This document shows positions 1 to 8,746 of a stretch of 64,000 nt of DNA, in pieces. The stretch is taken from contig NZ_LGYH01000008.1 of assembly GCF_001308015.1 (NCBI RefSeq), positions 83,964-147,963 on the forward strand, read 5' to 3'. Numbering within the stretch: position 1 is the first letter of the stretch; every line of letters starts with the position of its first letter. The notes beneath the pieces are model-generated. The model ran no database searches and was not told the origin of the DNA. It worked only from the letters and a program-made list of their open reading frames with translations. The translations under genes were made by a program, and so were the position numbers. The DNA comes from Neisseria sp. 83E34. GTDB taxonomy: Bacteria > Pseudomonadota > Gammaproteobacteria > Burkholderiales > Neisseriaceae.

Positions 1-335
1 TGGTGCGCTATGCTTCCCGAGCTTATTACCCGATGCTGCTCAACGCAGGTGTGAAAATAGCTTTGTTTGAAGGCGGTTTGCTGCATGCAAAAACGCTGAC
101 TATCGACGAAGACTACACCTTATTCGGCACAGTCAATATGGATATGCGCAGCTTTTTTCTCAATCTGGAAATCAGTCTGGCGATTTATGATGAAAAAACC
201 ACTGAAGAAGTGGCCGCGTTGCAGCGGCAGTATCTCAGCCAGAGCCGCTATGTTACGGTAAAAGCATGGCAGCGGCGCAGCAAATGGTGGGGGTTGGTAG
301 AAAACAGCGTACGCCTGCTCGCACCTTTGCTCTGA
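1..335 (+). CDS. cls: Cardiolipin synthase, C-terminal fragment
   Basis: This is the last ~110 residues of a phospholipase-D-superfamily cardiolipin synthase; the gene runs off the left edge. The enzyme makes cardiolipin from phosphatidylglycerol at the inner membrane. The second catalytic HKD motif is visible as HAKTLTID (fragment residues 28-35), followed by the usual glycine-serine/asparagine region FGTVNMDMRSF. The basic tail QRRSKWWGLVENSVRLLAPLL matches the end of bacterial Cls proteins. The upstream HKD motif and membrane helices are outside the window. The reading frame begins at position 3; the true start is not visible. Confidence 0.85.
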   Translation, partial: VRYASRAYYPMLLNAGVKIALFEGGLLHAKTLTIDEDYTLFGTVNMDMRSFFLNLEISLAIYDEKTTEEVAALQRQYLSQSRYVTVKAWQRRSKWWGLVENSVRLLAPLL

Positions 336-345
336 ACATACAATC

Positions 346-379
346 AATGCCTGTCTGAAAAAGCTTTCAGACAGGCATT
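346..379. terminator. Inverted DUS pair after cls
   Basis: TGCCTGTCTGAA at 348-359 and its complement at 366-377 form a stem of about 14 bp with a short loop. It lies 10 bases after the cls stop. Such pairs commonly act as terminators in Neisseria; that role is inferred here. Confidence 0.7.
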
Positions 380-429
380 GCCGATTTCGGGTATCATAAC
401 AGCCTGCATTTTAAACAGAAACACTCACT

Positions 430-1461
430 ATGCTGCAAACCGATAATCTCACCGCTGCACGAAGCGAGCGCGTGATTACACCGAAAACCCTTTCCGCCCA
501 AGAAGAACAGCTCGAACGCGCATTGCGCCCTAAAGCGCTGGCCGACTATATCGGTCAGGAAAAAGCCAAAGAGCAGCTGGAAATCTTTATTCAAGCGGCC
601 AAAAAGCGCGGCGAAGCGCTTGACCACACATTGCTGTTTGGCCCGCCGGGTTTGGGTAAAACCACATTGGCGCATATCATTGCGCGCGAATTGGGCGTGA
701 ACCTGCGCCAAACCAGCGGGCCGGTGCTCGAGCGGGCAGGGGATTTGGCTGCGCTGCTTACCAATCTTGAGCCGCACGATGTATTGTTTATCGACGAAAT
801 CCACCGACTAAGCCCGGTGGTAGAAGAAATTCTGTACCCCGCGTTGGAAGATTACCAGCTCGATATTATGATCGGCGAAGGCCCGGCCGCACGCTCAGTG
901 AAAATCGACTTGCCGCCGTTTACATTGGTAGGTGCCACCACTCGCGCAGGTATGCTGACCAATCCTTTACGTGACCGTTTTGGTATCGTTTCGCGGCTGG
1001 AATTTTACCGTAATGAAGATTTGTCCGTTATCGTGGGCCGTTCAGCCGCGTTGTTGCAATTGGATATCGACGACACCGGCGCAATGGAAATCGCCCGACG
1101 CAGCCGCGGCACCCCGCGTATTGCTAACCGGTTGCTACGCCGTGTGCGTGATTATGCCGAAGTAAAAAGCGGCGGAAAAATCACCGCAGCCACAGCCGAT
1201 GCCGCATTAAGCATGTTAGACGTTGATGCCGAGGGGTTGGATGTGATGGATAGAAAATTTTTAGATGCTATCTTGCATAAATTCGGTGGCGGCCCGGTCG
1301 GACTGGATAATGTGGCGGCTGCCATAGGCGAAAGCACCGACACAATCGAAGATGTGATTGAGCCCTATCTGATCCAGCAAGGCTTTTTGCAGCGCACTCC
1401 CCGCGGTCGTATGGCCACCGAGCGAAGCTACCTGCATTTTGGTTTGAAATTTGAAAAGTAA
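430..1461 (+). CDS. ruvB: Holliday junction branch-migration ATPase RuvB
   Basis: RuvB is the hexameric motor that, with RuvA, drives branch migration of Holliday junctions before RuvC cleavage. The 343-residue product has the normal family length. It shows Walker [10 protein letters not shown] at residues 71-79, Walker B DEIH at 122-125, the sensor region [18 protein letters not shown], and a C-terminal winged-helix domain ending in [17 protein letters not shown]. ruvA and ruvC are not adjacent, as is common in Neisseria. No strong ribosome-binding site is seen; the start is chosen by family alignment (about 35 residues precede the conserved ADYIGQ). Confidence 0.97.
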   Translation: MLQTDNLTAARSERVITPKTLSAQEEQLERALRPKALADYIGQEKAKEQLEIFIQAAKKRGEALDHTLLFGPPGLGKTTLAHIIARELGVNLRQTSGPVLERAGDLAALLTNLEPHDVLFIDEIHRLSPVVEEILYPALEDYQLDIMIGEGPAARSVKIDLPPFTLVGATTRAGMLTNPLRDRFGIVSRLEFYRNEDLSVIVGRSAALLQLDIDDTGAMEIARRSRGTPRIANRLLRRVRDYAEVKSGGKITAATADAALSMLDVDAEGLDVMDRKFLDAILHKFGGGPVGLDNVAAAIGESTDTIEDVIEPYLIQQGFLQRTPRGRMATERSYLHFGLKFEK

Positions 1462-1504
1462 TCGGATCGCCTTCAAATGAACTATGCCTCAAAGAAATTT
1501 AGTT

Positions 1505-1516
1505 TTCAGACAGGCA
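1505..1516 (-). repeat. Single DUS between ruvB and rlmJ
   Basis: One unpaired copy of the 12-base uptake sequence lies in the 63-base space between the convergent ruvB and rlmJ genes. Confidence 0.8.
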
Positions 1517-1524
1517 TTTTAAGA

Positions 1525-2370
1525 TTATGCAATCCGATAATCCAATTCAAATCGCGCCTGATTATCTTGCTTTAAAAGTTCGCACAACGCCGGCAAAGTA
1601 TCTGCGAGCTGTTTGGCCAAAAGGTAGGGCGGGTTAATCACAAACATGCCGCTGCCGTGCATACCGAAACCATCAGCCCGCGGCGCGTGTACATGAAGCT
1701 GTGCATTTAAATAGTTTTCCGGTGAAAGTTTCATCAGGGTCTGCGGCAATTTCCGACTTTCCTCGCGGGATAGGCAAGGGTACCAAACGATATAGCAGCC
1801 TTCCGCAAAGCGTTTCTGCGCTTCTTTCAGCGTTTTTACTACGCGCTCGTAATCCTGTTTTTCTTCATAAGGCGGGTCAATTAATACCACAGCGCGGCGC
1901 GTAGGGGGCGGCAACAGGGTGATTAAACCTTGATAGCCGTTTTCTTTCTTGGCGATGCAGCGCCTGCCCAGTTTCCATTCCCGAATATTATTCTGCAGAA
2001 GTTCAAAATCTGCCGGATGTAATTCAAACAAGCGCATTTTATCGCTCTCGCGCAAAGTCGCTGCTGCCAAAAACGGGGAGCCGCAATAAAGATTTTCATC
2101 AGGCAATAGGTTTTTCAGACAGGCATTAAATTGCTGCAATGTTTCGGGCAAGCCAGAAGCTGCGCGTAAAAGGGCAATTCCTTGCCGGTACTCCCCCACT
2201 TTCTGAGCCTGCTCTCCGGCAAGGTTATATACACCGGCGCCGCTATGCGTATCGATATACCAATAAGGCTTATCTTTTTTATTGAAATAATCCAATACCA
2301 GCCAAAGCGTAAAATGTTTGAGTATGTCGGCATGGTTTCCTGCATGGAAGGCGTGGCGGTAACTGAGCAT
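1525..2370 (-). CDS. rlmJ: 23S rRNA (adenine2030-N6)-methyltransferase RlmJ
   Basis: RlmJ methylates N6 of A2030 in 23S rRNA. The 281-residue product has the typical N-terminus MLSYRHAFHAGNHADILKH, the SAM-binding segment YIDTHSGAGVY, and the catalytic amino-methyltransferase motif DPPYEEKQDYERV near residue 165. The length fits the family. A DUS lies within the coding sequence near 2117-2128, where it encodes part of NACLKNLLPD. An inverted DUS pair precedes the gene, so it is probably transcribed on its own. Confidence 0.95.
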   Translation of the reverse strand: MLSYRHAFHAGNHADILKHFTLWLVLDYFNKKDKPYWYIDTHSGAGVYNLAGEQAQKVGEYRQGIALLRAASGLPETLQQFNACLKNLLPDENLYCGSPFLAAATLRESDKMRLFELHPADFELLQNNIREWKLGRRCIAKKENGYQGLITLLPPPTRRAVVLIDPPYEEKQDYERVVKTLKEAQKRFAEGCYIVWYPCLSREESRKLPQTLMKLSPENYLNAQLHVHAPRADGFGMHGSGMFVINPPYLLAKQLADTLPALCELLKQDNQARFELDYRIA

Positions 2371-2400
2371 AATTTGAGAAAAATAGATGAGTTGATAAAT

Positions 2401-2431
2401 AATGCCTGTCTGAATGTTTCAGACAGGCATT
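2401..2431. terminator. Inverted DUS pair between the binding-protein gene and rlmJ
   Basis: DUS at 2403-2414 and its inverse at 2418-2429 form a 14-bp stem with a 3-base loop. It is placed to end transcription of the leftward binding-protein gene before rlmJ. Confidence 0.7.
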
Positions 2432-2461
2432 CTGCTTCAAATTAAAAAATGATGCAAAAGC

Positions 2462-3238
2462 TTATTTGGCAAAATATTTGCTTTCGATTTTTTCGTATTC
2501 ACCGCTTTCACGCACTTTTTTCAACGAATCATTCAGCATTTTGAGCGTTTCTTCATCGTTTTTACGCACGGCGAAACCATAATTTTCTTCAGTGAAATCA
2601 GGTGCTTCTACCACAGTAAAGCCTTTGTTGGCATTATGTTTCAGATAATTGCCGACTACCGCGCTATCTGTAACCACAGCATCCAAGCCGCCGCTTTCCA
2701 TCTCTTTGATTACCAAAGGCAATGTATCGAAACGCGCAATCTTCGCGCTGTCTTTGCCCAACATCTTGGAAATAACAAAATCTCCGGTTTGGCCGGTAAT
2801 CACGCCTACCTTATTGGCTTTTTTCAAATCATCAACATTTTTAATGTTTTTACCTTGCGGTACCAGAATCACTTGGGTAATTTTGTAATAAGGATCGGTA
2901 AACGACATGCTTTGTTTGCGTTCATCGGTAATAGTGATAGCGGAAGCCAAAATATCCACATCACCGTTGCCCAAAGCGGCAAACAGGCTATCCCATGGTT
3001 GATGCTTGTATTCCACTTTGAAATTACCTGCCGCAGCCATCGCATTCATCAGATCAACGTCAAAACCTTCCACATTATTTTGGGCATCCAACGATTCAAA
3101 CGGCGCAAATTCCGCATTCATGGCCACACGGTAAACCTTATCCGCTTTTTGTCCGCCACTTTGGCCTTGTCCGCCGCAGCCGCCCAATACCAAAGCCGAA
3201 CACATTAGTGTAGCGGCAAGCCATTTTTTCATATTCAT
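2462..3238 (-). CDS. Amino-acid ABC transporter substrate-binding lipoprotein
   Basis: This is a periplasmic solute-binding protein of the polar amino acid family (SBP_bac_3, like GlnH/ArtJ/FliY), anchored as a lipoprotein. The signal peptide ends in a lipobox LGGC at about residues 18-21, followed by a flexible GGQGQSGGQK linker. Two lobes follow, with recognisable motifs FAPFESLDAQNNVEGFDVDL and GNGDVDILASAITITDERKQ. Length (258) is normal. No permease or ATPase gene is next to it, so the partner components lie elsewhere. The ligand cannot be read from sequence; cystine, glutamine or arginine are all possible. An AGGA eight or so bases before the ATG supports the start. Confidence 0.85.
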   Translation of the reverse strand: MNMKKWLAATLMCSALVLGGCGGQGQSGGQKADKVYRVAMNAEFAPFESLDAQNNVEGFDVDLMNAMAAAGNFKVEYKHQPWDSLFAALGNGDVDILASAITITDERKQSMSFTDPYYKITQVILVPQGKNIKNVDDLKKANKVGVITGQTGDFVISKMLGKDSAKIARFDTLPLVIKEMESGGLDAVVTDSAVVGNYLKHNANKGFTVVEAPDFTEENYGFAVRKNDEETLKMLNDSLKKVRESGEYEKIESKYFAK

Positions 3239-3370
3239 GATCGTGATCCTGTTTCAGAAAATAAATAATAGTAGGAAGAGCCAGATAAATGATTCTATCG
3301 AATTGGGCATTTTATCATGACTTTACATAAAGTGACATTTTTTCAGGCAGGCATATGTACTCTAAAAAGG

Positions 3371-3625
3371 TTAATGCTCTTTTTCTCTAAAGAAAGAATA
3401 AGTTACATCATGAAACAAATCAATATGCGGGCTGTCTTCATAGCTCAACTCAGCCAAAGCATCTTCAAACGCCAGTTGGATGGATTCGACCGCATCTTGC
3501 GCCATATCGGCCGGCAGGGCGCGGATAAGCCCCTTTAAAGCCGTAGACAATACGCGGTTTTGCATACGCACCACTTCATTGGCTTCTTCTAAAAATTCAA
3601 TCCTTTGTTCCAAGCTGTTCATCAT
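3371..3625 (-). CDS. Small coiled-coil protein of unknown function
   Basis: The 84-residue product is not recognised. Its N-terminal half (MNSLEQRIEFLEEANEVVRMQNRVL) has heptad-like hydrophobic spacing suggesting a short coiled coil. The C-terminal half is acidic, and no signal peptide or membrane segment is seen. It is divergent from the gene at 3702, with about 75 bases between, where a GATAAAAT -10-like box lies at 3645-3652. It is probably a real conserved Neisseria gene because it is bounded by other real genes and has no better frame. Function unknown. Confidence 0.6.
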   Translation of the reverse strand: MMNSLEQRIEFLEEANEVVRMQNRVLSTALKGLIRALPADMAQDAVESIQLAFEDALAELSYEDSPHIDLFHDVTYSFFREKEH

Positions 3626-3701
3626 GTTTCCTTAGAAAATAATCTGATAAAATAGGGCACCGATTATAAGCCTTCAAATGCCAGCAAAGAAAGCAAAAAG
3701 A

Positions 3702-4448
3702 ATGAACAATCAAAGATTCAACCCGACACATCAAAATCTTCCGCAAGGCCAGCAGGAAGAATGGGAACGTAAACTCGAGCAGTTGCGTCGTCAAAACAGC
3801 GGTCAGCCACTTTCAGGCGGCGCACGTCAAGTCAGCAGTGCGATCCGCCCGCAACCTGCCATGAAAAATCTTGCACAAACCGAAGCACGTGAACGGGCTT
3901 TGCAAGAATATCTGCGGGAATGGCAAGAAGAAATCAACGCGGAGTTTTCTGCCGAGCAGCCCGTAGAAGATGCTGCCGTTTTATTACAAGAAGACTGGAT
4001 AGCCGCACAAGCAGCTTTGCAAGGTGATGCCGAAGAAAGCGCCATTGAAAGCACGCATACCGTTTGGCTCAATCCCAAACGCCAGATTAGGGGCGAACAA
4101 ACTATTGAACAAAAAGAATTTTTCGATAAAGACACGCCGCCGATTTCCGCTGAAAATATTCCGGTCAGCATCAATGTGATCAATCCTCAAGTCGCGCCCA
4201 AACAGCCAGTTACATGCCTGTCTGAAAAAGAATTGCTGGAGCGCCTTACAGCAAAATTATTACCACACCTAACTGACGCCGTTTCCGGCATGATACGCAC
4301 AGCGGTGCAGAAACAAACCGCAGTGCTCACATACCAAATCCAAGAAACCCTTGCCAAAGAAACACCCGGATTAGTAAAAGAAGTGCTCGACCACAACTTA
4401 GCCAGTGTGATGAAAGATATCCGCTACGATTTAAAATACAAACGCTAA
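3702..4448 (+). CDS. Conserved hypothetical protein, Neisseria type
   Basis: A soluble product of about 248 residues that I do not recognise by function. The N-terminal part is Gln- and Arg-rich and predicted disordered. The middle is acidic. The C-terminal ~80 residues (from EKELLERLTAKLLPHLTDAV) look like a helical domain ending in a basic tail. ATG at 3702 follows an AAAGAAAG stretch and gives a start resembling MNNQRFNP; an in-frame ATG at 3678 would add eight residues. A DUS at 4215-4226 lies inside the gene and encodes CLSEK. The next gene follows after 14 bases, so they are likely co-transcribed. Confidence 0.65.
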   Translation: MNNQRFNPTHQNLPQGQQEEWERKLEQLRRQNSGQPLSGGARQVSSAIRPQPAMKNLAQTEARERALQEYLREWQEEINAEFSAEQPVEDAAVLLQEDWIAAQAALQGDAEESAIESTHTVWLNPKRQIRGEQTIEQKEFFDKDTPPISAENIPVSINVINPQVAPKQPVTCLSEKELLERLTAKLLPHLTDAVSGMIRTAVQKQTAVLTYQIQETLAKETPGLVKEVLDHNLASVMKDIRYDLKYKR

Positions 4449-4462
4449 TGCCTGTCTAAAAA

Positions 4463-4945
4463 ATGAATAAAAACAAAATCCTTATCCTAGCCATCGCTGC
4501 CATTGCCGTTTTCGGCTGGCAGCATTTCAACAAAACCAATCAGCAATCTGAACCAAATACAAGTTTGAGCCAACCGCATGGCCAACAAACCACCGTTCAA
4601 AACAACCAAAATTTCGAACAGCTTCTGCAGCAAGCCTATCAAAACCGTCAAAGCAATCTGCAAATCGAAGGTAGTGGTACAGTGAAAAAAACATTGCCTG
4701 ATGATAATAAAGGCTCTCGCCATCAACGCTTCATCCTCGAACTAAGCAGTGGACAAACGTTACTCGTTGCGCACAATATCGACTTAGCCCCAAAAATTAA
4801 AGGTTTGAAAAAAGGCGATACCGTTGGTTTTTACGGCGAATATGAATGGAGCGAACAAGGCGGCGTTATTCATTGGACACATCATGATCCGGCCAAACGG
4901 CACCCAGACGGTTGGCTGAAGCATCAGGGCATTATTTATCAGTGA
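4463..4945 (+). CDS. DUF3465 family exported protein
   Basis: The 160-residue product has an N-terminal signal or anchor helix (residues 5-20, ILILAIAAIAVFGW), a Gln/Asn-rich linker, and then a compact domain ending in VIHWTHHDPAKRHPDGWLKH. That ending is characteristic of DUF3465, a family resembling OB-fold nucleic-acid-binding proteins with no established function. The protein probably faces the periplasm. It starts 14 bases after the previous gene; a degenerate DUS (TGCCTGTCTAAA) fills the gap. Confidence 0.75.
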   Translation: MNKNKILILAIAAIAVFGWQHFNKTNQQSEPNTSLSQPHGQQTTVQNNQNFEQLLQQAYQNRQSNLQIEGSGTVKKTLPDDNKGSRHQRFILELSSGQTLLVAHNIDLAPKIKGLKKGDTVGFYGEYEWSEQGGVIHWTHHDPAKRHPDGWLKHQGIIYQ

Positions 4946-5008
4946 TACTAGGTAAAGGTTATTAGTGATTAAAATAGGGCACTTAATTTCGAACGTATTG
5001 AATCAACT

Positions 5009-5134
5009 CTAGATATAAAATTTAACATAATTATGATTATGGGAAATAATAGCTGCGATAAACCAGCCATGGCCTTGATGGTTATCTAAATCGGTATTGG
5101 CAGCGTCGGTTAACATGTTTCCTGCCACGCTCAT
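5009..5134 (-). CDS. Possible small protein (41 residues)
   Basis: A 41-residue frame begins MSVAGNMLTDAANTDL. It is preceded by AGAGGT (complement of 5139-5144), four bases before the ATG, immediately after the stop codon of the upstream membrane-protein gene. Such tight coupling suggests it is translated. The product has no clear signal peptide or family and may be the truncated start of a longer lost gene. The region around it is AT-rich and otherwise empty. Confidence 0.3.
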   Translation of the reverse strand: MSVAGNMLTDAANTDLDNHQGHGWFIAAIISHNHNYVKFYI

Positions 5135-5142
5135 TATTACCT

Positions 5143-5436
5143 CTAAGCATTTTTCCACGGTAACCACATTTTGCCTAAGATATACAATGTTGCGCCTACA
5201 ATCCCTAACATCAGGAAAATCAGGCCTTTTTTTCGGGCATTGGGGCACAAGATATAGATTGCTAATGAAAAGCTGAAAAACATGGCTATGGCGGCGCCCA
5301 AGCGTTGTTTGTCTTCCTTAAAGCGGTTTAAGCTGTAACTTTCCGACATCACTACATACATTTGCCACAAGGCGGCGGCGCCCATCAGCAATACGCCGAG
5401 GGGTAAGAAGTAGAATCCGAGCAACTGCTGGTTCAT
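5143..5436 (-). CDS. Small integral membrane protein, unknown function
   Basis: The 97-residue product has three predicted membrane segments: roughly residues 5-25 (LLGFYFLPLGVLLMGAAALW), 47-65 (LGAAIAMFFSFSLAIYILC) and 70-90 (GLIFLMLGIVGATLYILG). Two charged stretches lie between. GGAG seven bases before the ATG supports the start. It is divergent from mutL. No family was recognised. Confidence 0.6.
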   Translation of the reverse strand: MNQQLLGFYFLPLGVLLMGAAALWQMYVVMSESYSLNRFKEDKQRLGAAIAMFFSFSLAIYILCPNARKKGLIFLMLGIVGATLYILGKMWLPWKNA

Positions 5437-5524
5437 GGGTTGGCTCCGTTTTGCAAATAAACGAATTATATAGCGAAACCGGCTCAGCTATGATTGCTAT
5501 ATAATGATGTTTGTCTGAAAATTT

Positions 5525-7444
5525 ATGGATACGCCCATGAAACGCATTGCCGCCCTGCCCGACCATCTGATTAATCAAATCGCCGCCGGCGAAGTGGTGG
5601 AGCGTCCGGCCAACGCTTTGAAAGAAATTGTTGAAAACAGCATTGATGCAGGGGCAAGTGAGATTCAAATCGAATTGGCTTCGGGCGGCATCAAGTTGAT
5701 TCGTGTAACGGATAACGGCTTCGGTATTCATGCAGAGGACATCAATCTTGCGCTTCACCGCCATGCTACCAGCAAAATTGCCACTTTAAATGATTTGGAA
5801 CATGTTGCCAGTATGGGTTTTCGCGGAGAAGGTTTGGCCAGTATCGCTTCCGTGTCGAGGCTTACGCTGACCAGCCGCCGGGAAGATGCTGCGCATGCTT
5901 CGGAAATCCGTGCTATTGATGGCAAATTGGAAAGTGGTCGCGCAGCTGCCCACCCTACCGGCACCACAGTGGAAGTGGCGGATTTATTTTTTAACACGCC
6001 CGCACGGCGCAAGTTTCTCAAATCTGAAAATACGGAATACGCGCATTGCGCCAACACCGTTGAGCGCTTGGCTTTGGCGCATCCTGAAATCGGTTTTTCC
6101 TTGAAACACAATGGTAAAAGCATTTTCAAACTACCGCCACAAAGCCTTGAAGAGCGTGTTTGCGCAATTTTGGGTGAAGAATTTAAAGCAGCTTCTTTGC
6201 CTACCGACAGCGGCCAAGGGCTTGTACGCCTGCATGGTTTGATTTCCAAACCCACTTTTGCCAAAGGCAAAACCGATCGGCAATATTGTTTTGTTAACCG
6301 CCGCTTTGTGCGCGATAAAGTGATGCTGCATGCTGTGAAACAGGCTTACCGCGATGTGTTGCACAACGCGCTCACGCCTGCTTTCGTGCTGTTTCTTGAG
6401 CTGCCGCCGGAGATGGTGGACGTTAATGTGCACCCTACCAAAACCGAAATCCGTTTTCGAGACAGCCAGGCCGTCCACCAGCTTGTGTTCCATACTCTGA
6501 ATAAAACTTTAGCGGCCACCCGCGCCGACCAAACCGAGAGCGTGGGCAATGCGGGGGCAATTCTGCATGATATGCTTGGCGTTGCCTCTGAAAAGCATTC
6601 TGAAACAAGTGAATCTTCTGTCAAATCATCCCCGGTTTCTTACACACCCGCTTCCCGTTCACCGCAACAACGCAACCTTAGCTTGCGGGAAAGCCGCGCA
6701 GCTATGGATACTTATGCCGAACTCTACCGCAAAACACCTGAACACGATATTGAACTGGCAGCATTCGAGCAAAGCCGTTTTCCTTTGGAGCAGACGGAAT
6801 GCCTGTCTGAAACCTTTTCAGACAGGCATCAGGCAGCAAGTGAAAATAATAGTGAGTTACCGCCATTAGGTTTTGCCATTGCACAATTATTAGGCATTTA
6901 TATCCTTGCACAAGCAGAAGACAGTTTGCTGCTGATTGATATGCATGCTGCCGCCGAACGCGTGAATTATGAAAAAATGAAAGCGGCACGCGAGCAAAAT
7001 AGCAGCCTGCCCAGCCAATCTTTGCTGATTCCGGTAACCTTTGCCGCCAGCCATGAAGAAATGGCAGCGCTCACCGACCACGGCGAAGCATTGCGCGGAT
7101 TCGGCTTGGATTTATCCGCAATGGGCAGCAACACCATAGCCGTCCGTGCCGTGCCGCAAATGCTCGGTAAATCTGATGTGGCAGAGCTTGCCCGCGACAT
7201 GCTGCGCGAGTTTGCACAAGTAGGTGCTTCGCAGGCCGTTGAAGCAAGAGAAAACCAAATTCTTTCCACAATGGCTTGCCACGGCTCTATCAGAGCCGGC
7301 CGTCAGCTTACTTTGCCCGAAATGAACGCTCTGCTGCGCGATATGGAAAATACGCCACGCAGTAATCAATGCAACCACGGCCGCCCTACTTGGGTTAAGC
7401 TTACATTGAAGGAATTAGATGCTTTGTTTTTAAGGGGGCAGTAA
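5525..7444 (+). CDS. mutL: DNA mismatch repair protein MutL
   Basis: MutL couples MutS mismatch recognition to downstream nicking and excision. The N-terminal GHKL ATPase motifs are intact: EIVENSIDAGA, DNGFGI and GFRGEGLASI. The transducer domain contains VNRRFVRDK and DVNVHPTKTEIRFRD. The C-terminal dimerisation domain has QLLGIYILAQ and ends in CNHGRPTW. This C-terminal CxHGRP motif is found in endonuclease-type MutL proteins; a full metal-binding set was not verified. The linker carries an inverted DUS pair (6800-6828) translated as CLSETFSDRH. ATG at 5525 or 5537 could be the start; homologs favour the second (MKRIAALPDHL). Confidence 0.96.
   Translation: MDTPMKRIAALPDHLINQIAAGEVVERPANALKEIVENSIDAGASEIQIELASGGIKLIRVTDNGFGIHAEDINLALHRHATSKIATLNDLEHVASMGFRGEGLASIASVSRLTLTSRREDAAHASEIRAIDGKLESGRAAAHPTGTTVEVADLFFNTPARRKFLKSENTEYAHCANTVERLALAHPEIGFSLKHNGKSIFKLPPQSLEERVCAILGEEFKAASLPTDSGQGLVRLHGLISKPTFAKGKTDRQYCFVNRRFVRDKVMLHAVKQAYRDVLHNALTPAFVLFLELPPEMVDVNVHPTKTEIRFRDSQAVHQLVFHTLNKTLAATRADQTESVGNAGAILHDMLGVASEKHSETSESSVKSSPVSYTPASRSPQQRNLSLRESRAAMDTYAELYRKTPEHDIELAAFEQSRFPLEQTECLSETFSDRHQAASENNSELPPLGFAIAQLLGIYILAQAEDSLLLIDMHAAAERVNYEKMKAAREQNSSLPSQSLLIPVTFAASHEEMAALTDHGEALRGFGLDLSAMGSNTIAVRAVPQMLGKSDVAELARDMLREFAQVGASQAVEARENQILSTMACHGSIRAGRQLTLPEMNALLRDMENTPRSNQCNHGRPTWVKLTLKELDALFLRGQ
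6800..6828. repeat. Inverted DUS pair inside the mutL coding sequence
   Basis: DUS at 6800-6811 and its inverse at 6817-6828 form a 12-bp stem with a 5-base loop within the variable linker of MutL. The same arrangement elsewhere in the window looks like a terminator, but here it is translated in frame. Confidence 0.9.
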
Positions 7445-7485
7445 TGCCTGTCTGAAAATAAAACCAATCCGTTCAGACAGGCATT
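7443..7485. terminator. Inverted DUS pair after mutL
   Basis: DUS at 7445-7456 and its inverse at 7472-7483 are separated by 15 bases. The pair begins at the mutL stop codon and probably ends its transcript. Confidence 0.65.
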
Positions 7486-7524
7486 GCGGCCTATTTGCTT
7501 ACTCATTTATTTAGGAATATACAT

Positions 7525-7977
7525 ATGATTAAAAAAATTTCCGCATTACTCTGCTGCTTGCTGCCGCTAAGCGCCGTTGCGCAAGAATTTGCAGTAGGTC
7601 AAGTCTGGCAATACCGACAGCGCGCAAACGAGCAAAATTCCCGCTTATACATCGTGAAAGTCGATTCCGATACCCAAGGTGAGAAACAAAGAAAAATATT
7701 TCATATTTATATTGACAATTTGGCGTTGAAAAACCCACATATTGCAGGAGGCATTCAAACCACCCTGCCCCATGTGCCTGTTTCCGAAGGTTCGCTTAAA
7801 TCAAGTGTAACCAAATTGGAAGAACAAGAAAAAACTGATCTGCCGGATATTTCCGAAGGTTATGAATTGTGGAAACAGGATTGGGAAGCGGGCGATGCGG
7901 GTGTGTTTACCATACCGGTTAAAGATTTGATTAAATCCGTGGAAAAAGCGCTCAATGAGCCGCTGGTTGAGCTTTGA
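7525..7977 (+). CDS. Secreted hypothetical protein
   Basis: The product of about 150 residues has a clear Sec signal peptide (MIKKISALLCCLLPLSAVAQ, cleavage after AVA or AVAQ). A periplasmic domain of unknown fold follows, beginning EFAVGQVWQYRQRANEQNSRLYI. The ATG at 7525 is chosen because AGGA at 7513-7516 is well spaced and because the signal peptide then starts with the basic MIKK; an upstream in-frame start would spoil it. A broken lipoprotein gene follows after 19 bases. I do not recognise the family. Confidence 0.65.
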   Translation: MIKKISALLCCLLPLSAVAQEFAVGQVWQYRQRANEQNSRLYIVKVDSDTQGEKQRKIFHIYIDNLALKNPHIAGGIQTTLPHVPVSEGSLKSSVTKLEEQEKTDLPDISEGYELWKQDWEAGDAGVFTIPVKDLIKSVEKALNEPLVEL

Positions 7978-7996
7978 TTTATAGAGGTGATCGAAA

Positions 7997-8733
7997 ATGA
8001 AAGCTTTATTTTCCGCTATTGTCGCGGCGGTTTTCTAGTCGGGCTGCATTACTTCGATGGAAACCGTTACCAAAAAAGAGCCGGATGAAAACTTAATCGG
8101 TTTTTATATAAACAGTAAAAACGGGTTGAATCATATTTACGTTATCGGGGAGCGCAATGAATATCTGTTTTATGAAAACAAAGCATTTTCCGCATTTTTG
8201 AAATCAAACCACCTGAACCATATCGTGCTTACCAATACGGATATCAGTTATAGCGCTTCTAACAGTGCGCTGATTAACTACAATGTTTATGATTAACTAC
8301 AATGTTTATGATTAACTACAATGTTTATTTAGATGCGCAAAAAAGTGATTATTCCGATTTAAAACAATTTGAAAATTTGGATAGCGACGTTGCTGTGTCC
8401 CAACCTAAAGCGCCCAAGCCGGTTTTATTAACGCAAATAAAACAGAGTCATCTCGATTGGCGTGAAGGGAACCAAATCATTGAAGTCCGTTTCCGAAGCC
8501 GTGGCCAATTAATCGACCTGAGTAATAGAAATGAACTTTTGGCTCAACATGCTTTAAAAACGCCTATCAAAGCAACGGTTTCAAGTAGTCACTCGCGTGA
8601 GAAAGTGCATATTGGTAAAAGCCTGGGTGTGGCAGCTCTTATGCCGATTTTCGTGGTTGCTGCTCCGCTGACCTGCTTTAACAAAAACGACAGCTTTGTA
8701 GAAAGCTTTGTAGATTTATGTCCTTTCCGCTAA
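7997..8733 (+). pseudogene. Lipoprotein gene broken by an amber codon and a 19-bp triplication
   Basis: A frame opens at 7997 after AGAGGTGATCG and encodes a signal peptide MKALFSAIVAAVF, then TAG at 8036-8038, then SGC. This is a lipobox in which one residue (probably Leu, TTG to TAG) has become a stop. The frame then continues to 8296, where three copies of a 19-base unit break it; coding sense resumes in another frame as LDAQKSDYSDLKQ to 8733. With one copy of the unit the two halves would join as SALINYNVYLDAQKSD. No family was recognised. Internal ATGs at 8057 and 8302 might still yield cytoplasmic fragments, but this is unlikely to be functional. Confidence 0.75.
8272..8328 (+). repeat. 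Perfect 19-bp tandem repeat, three copies
   Basis: The unit GATTAACTACAATGTTTAT occurs at 8272-8290, 8291-8309 and 8310-8328 without mismatch. In the incoming frame the second copy reads TAT GAT TAA, so any number above one stops translation. Confidence 0.97.
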
Positions 8734-8746
8734 AAGATCCTAACCT

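Noticed and set aside
3649..4982. AAAATAGGGCAC present at 3649-3660 and 4971-4982
   Set aside because: The first copy overlaps a likely promoter region, but the second has no gene to serve. A 12-base match alone does not support a duplicated element.
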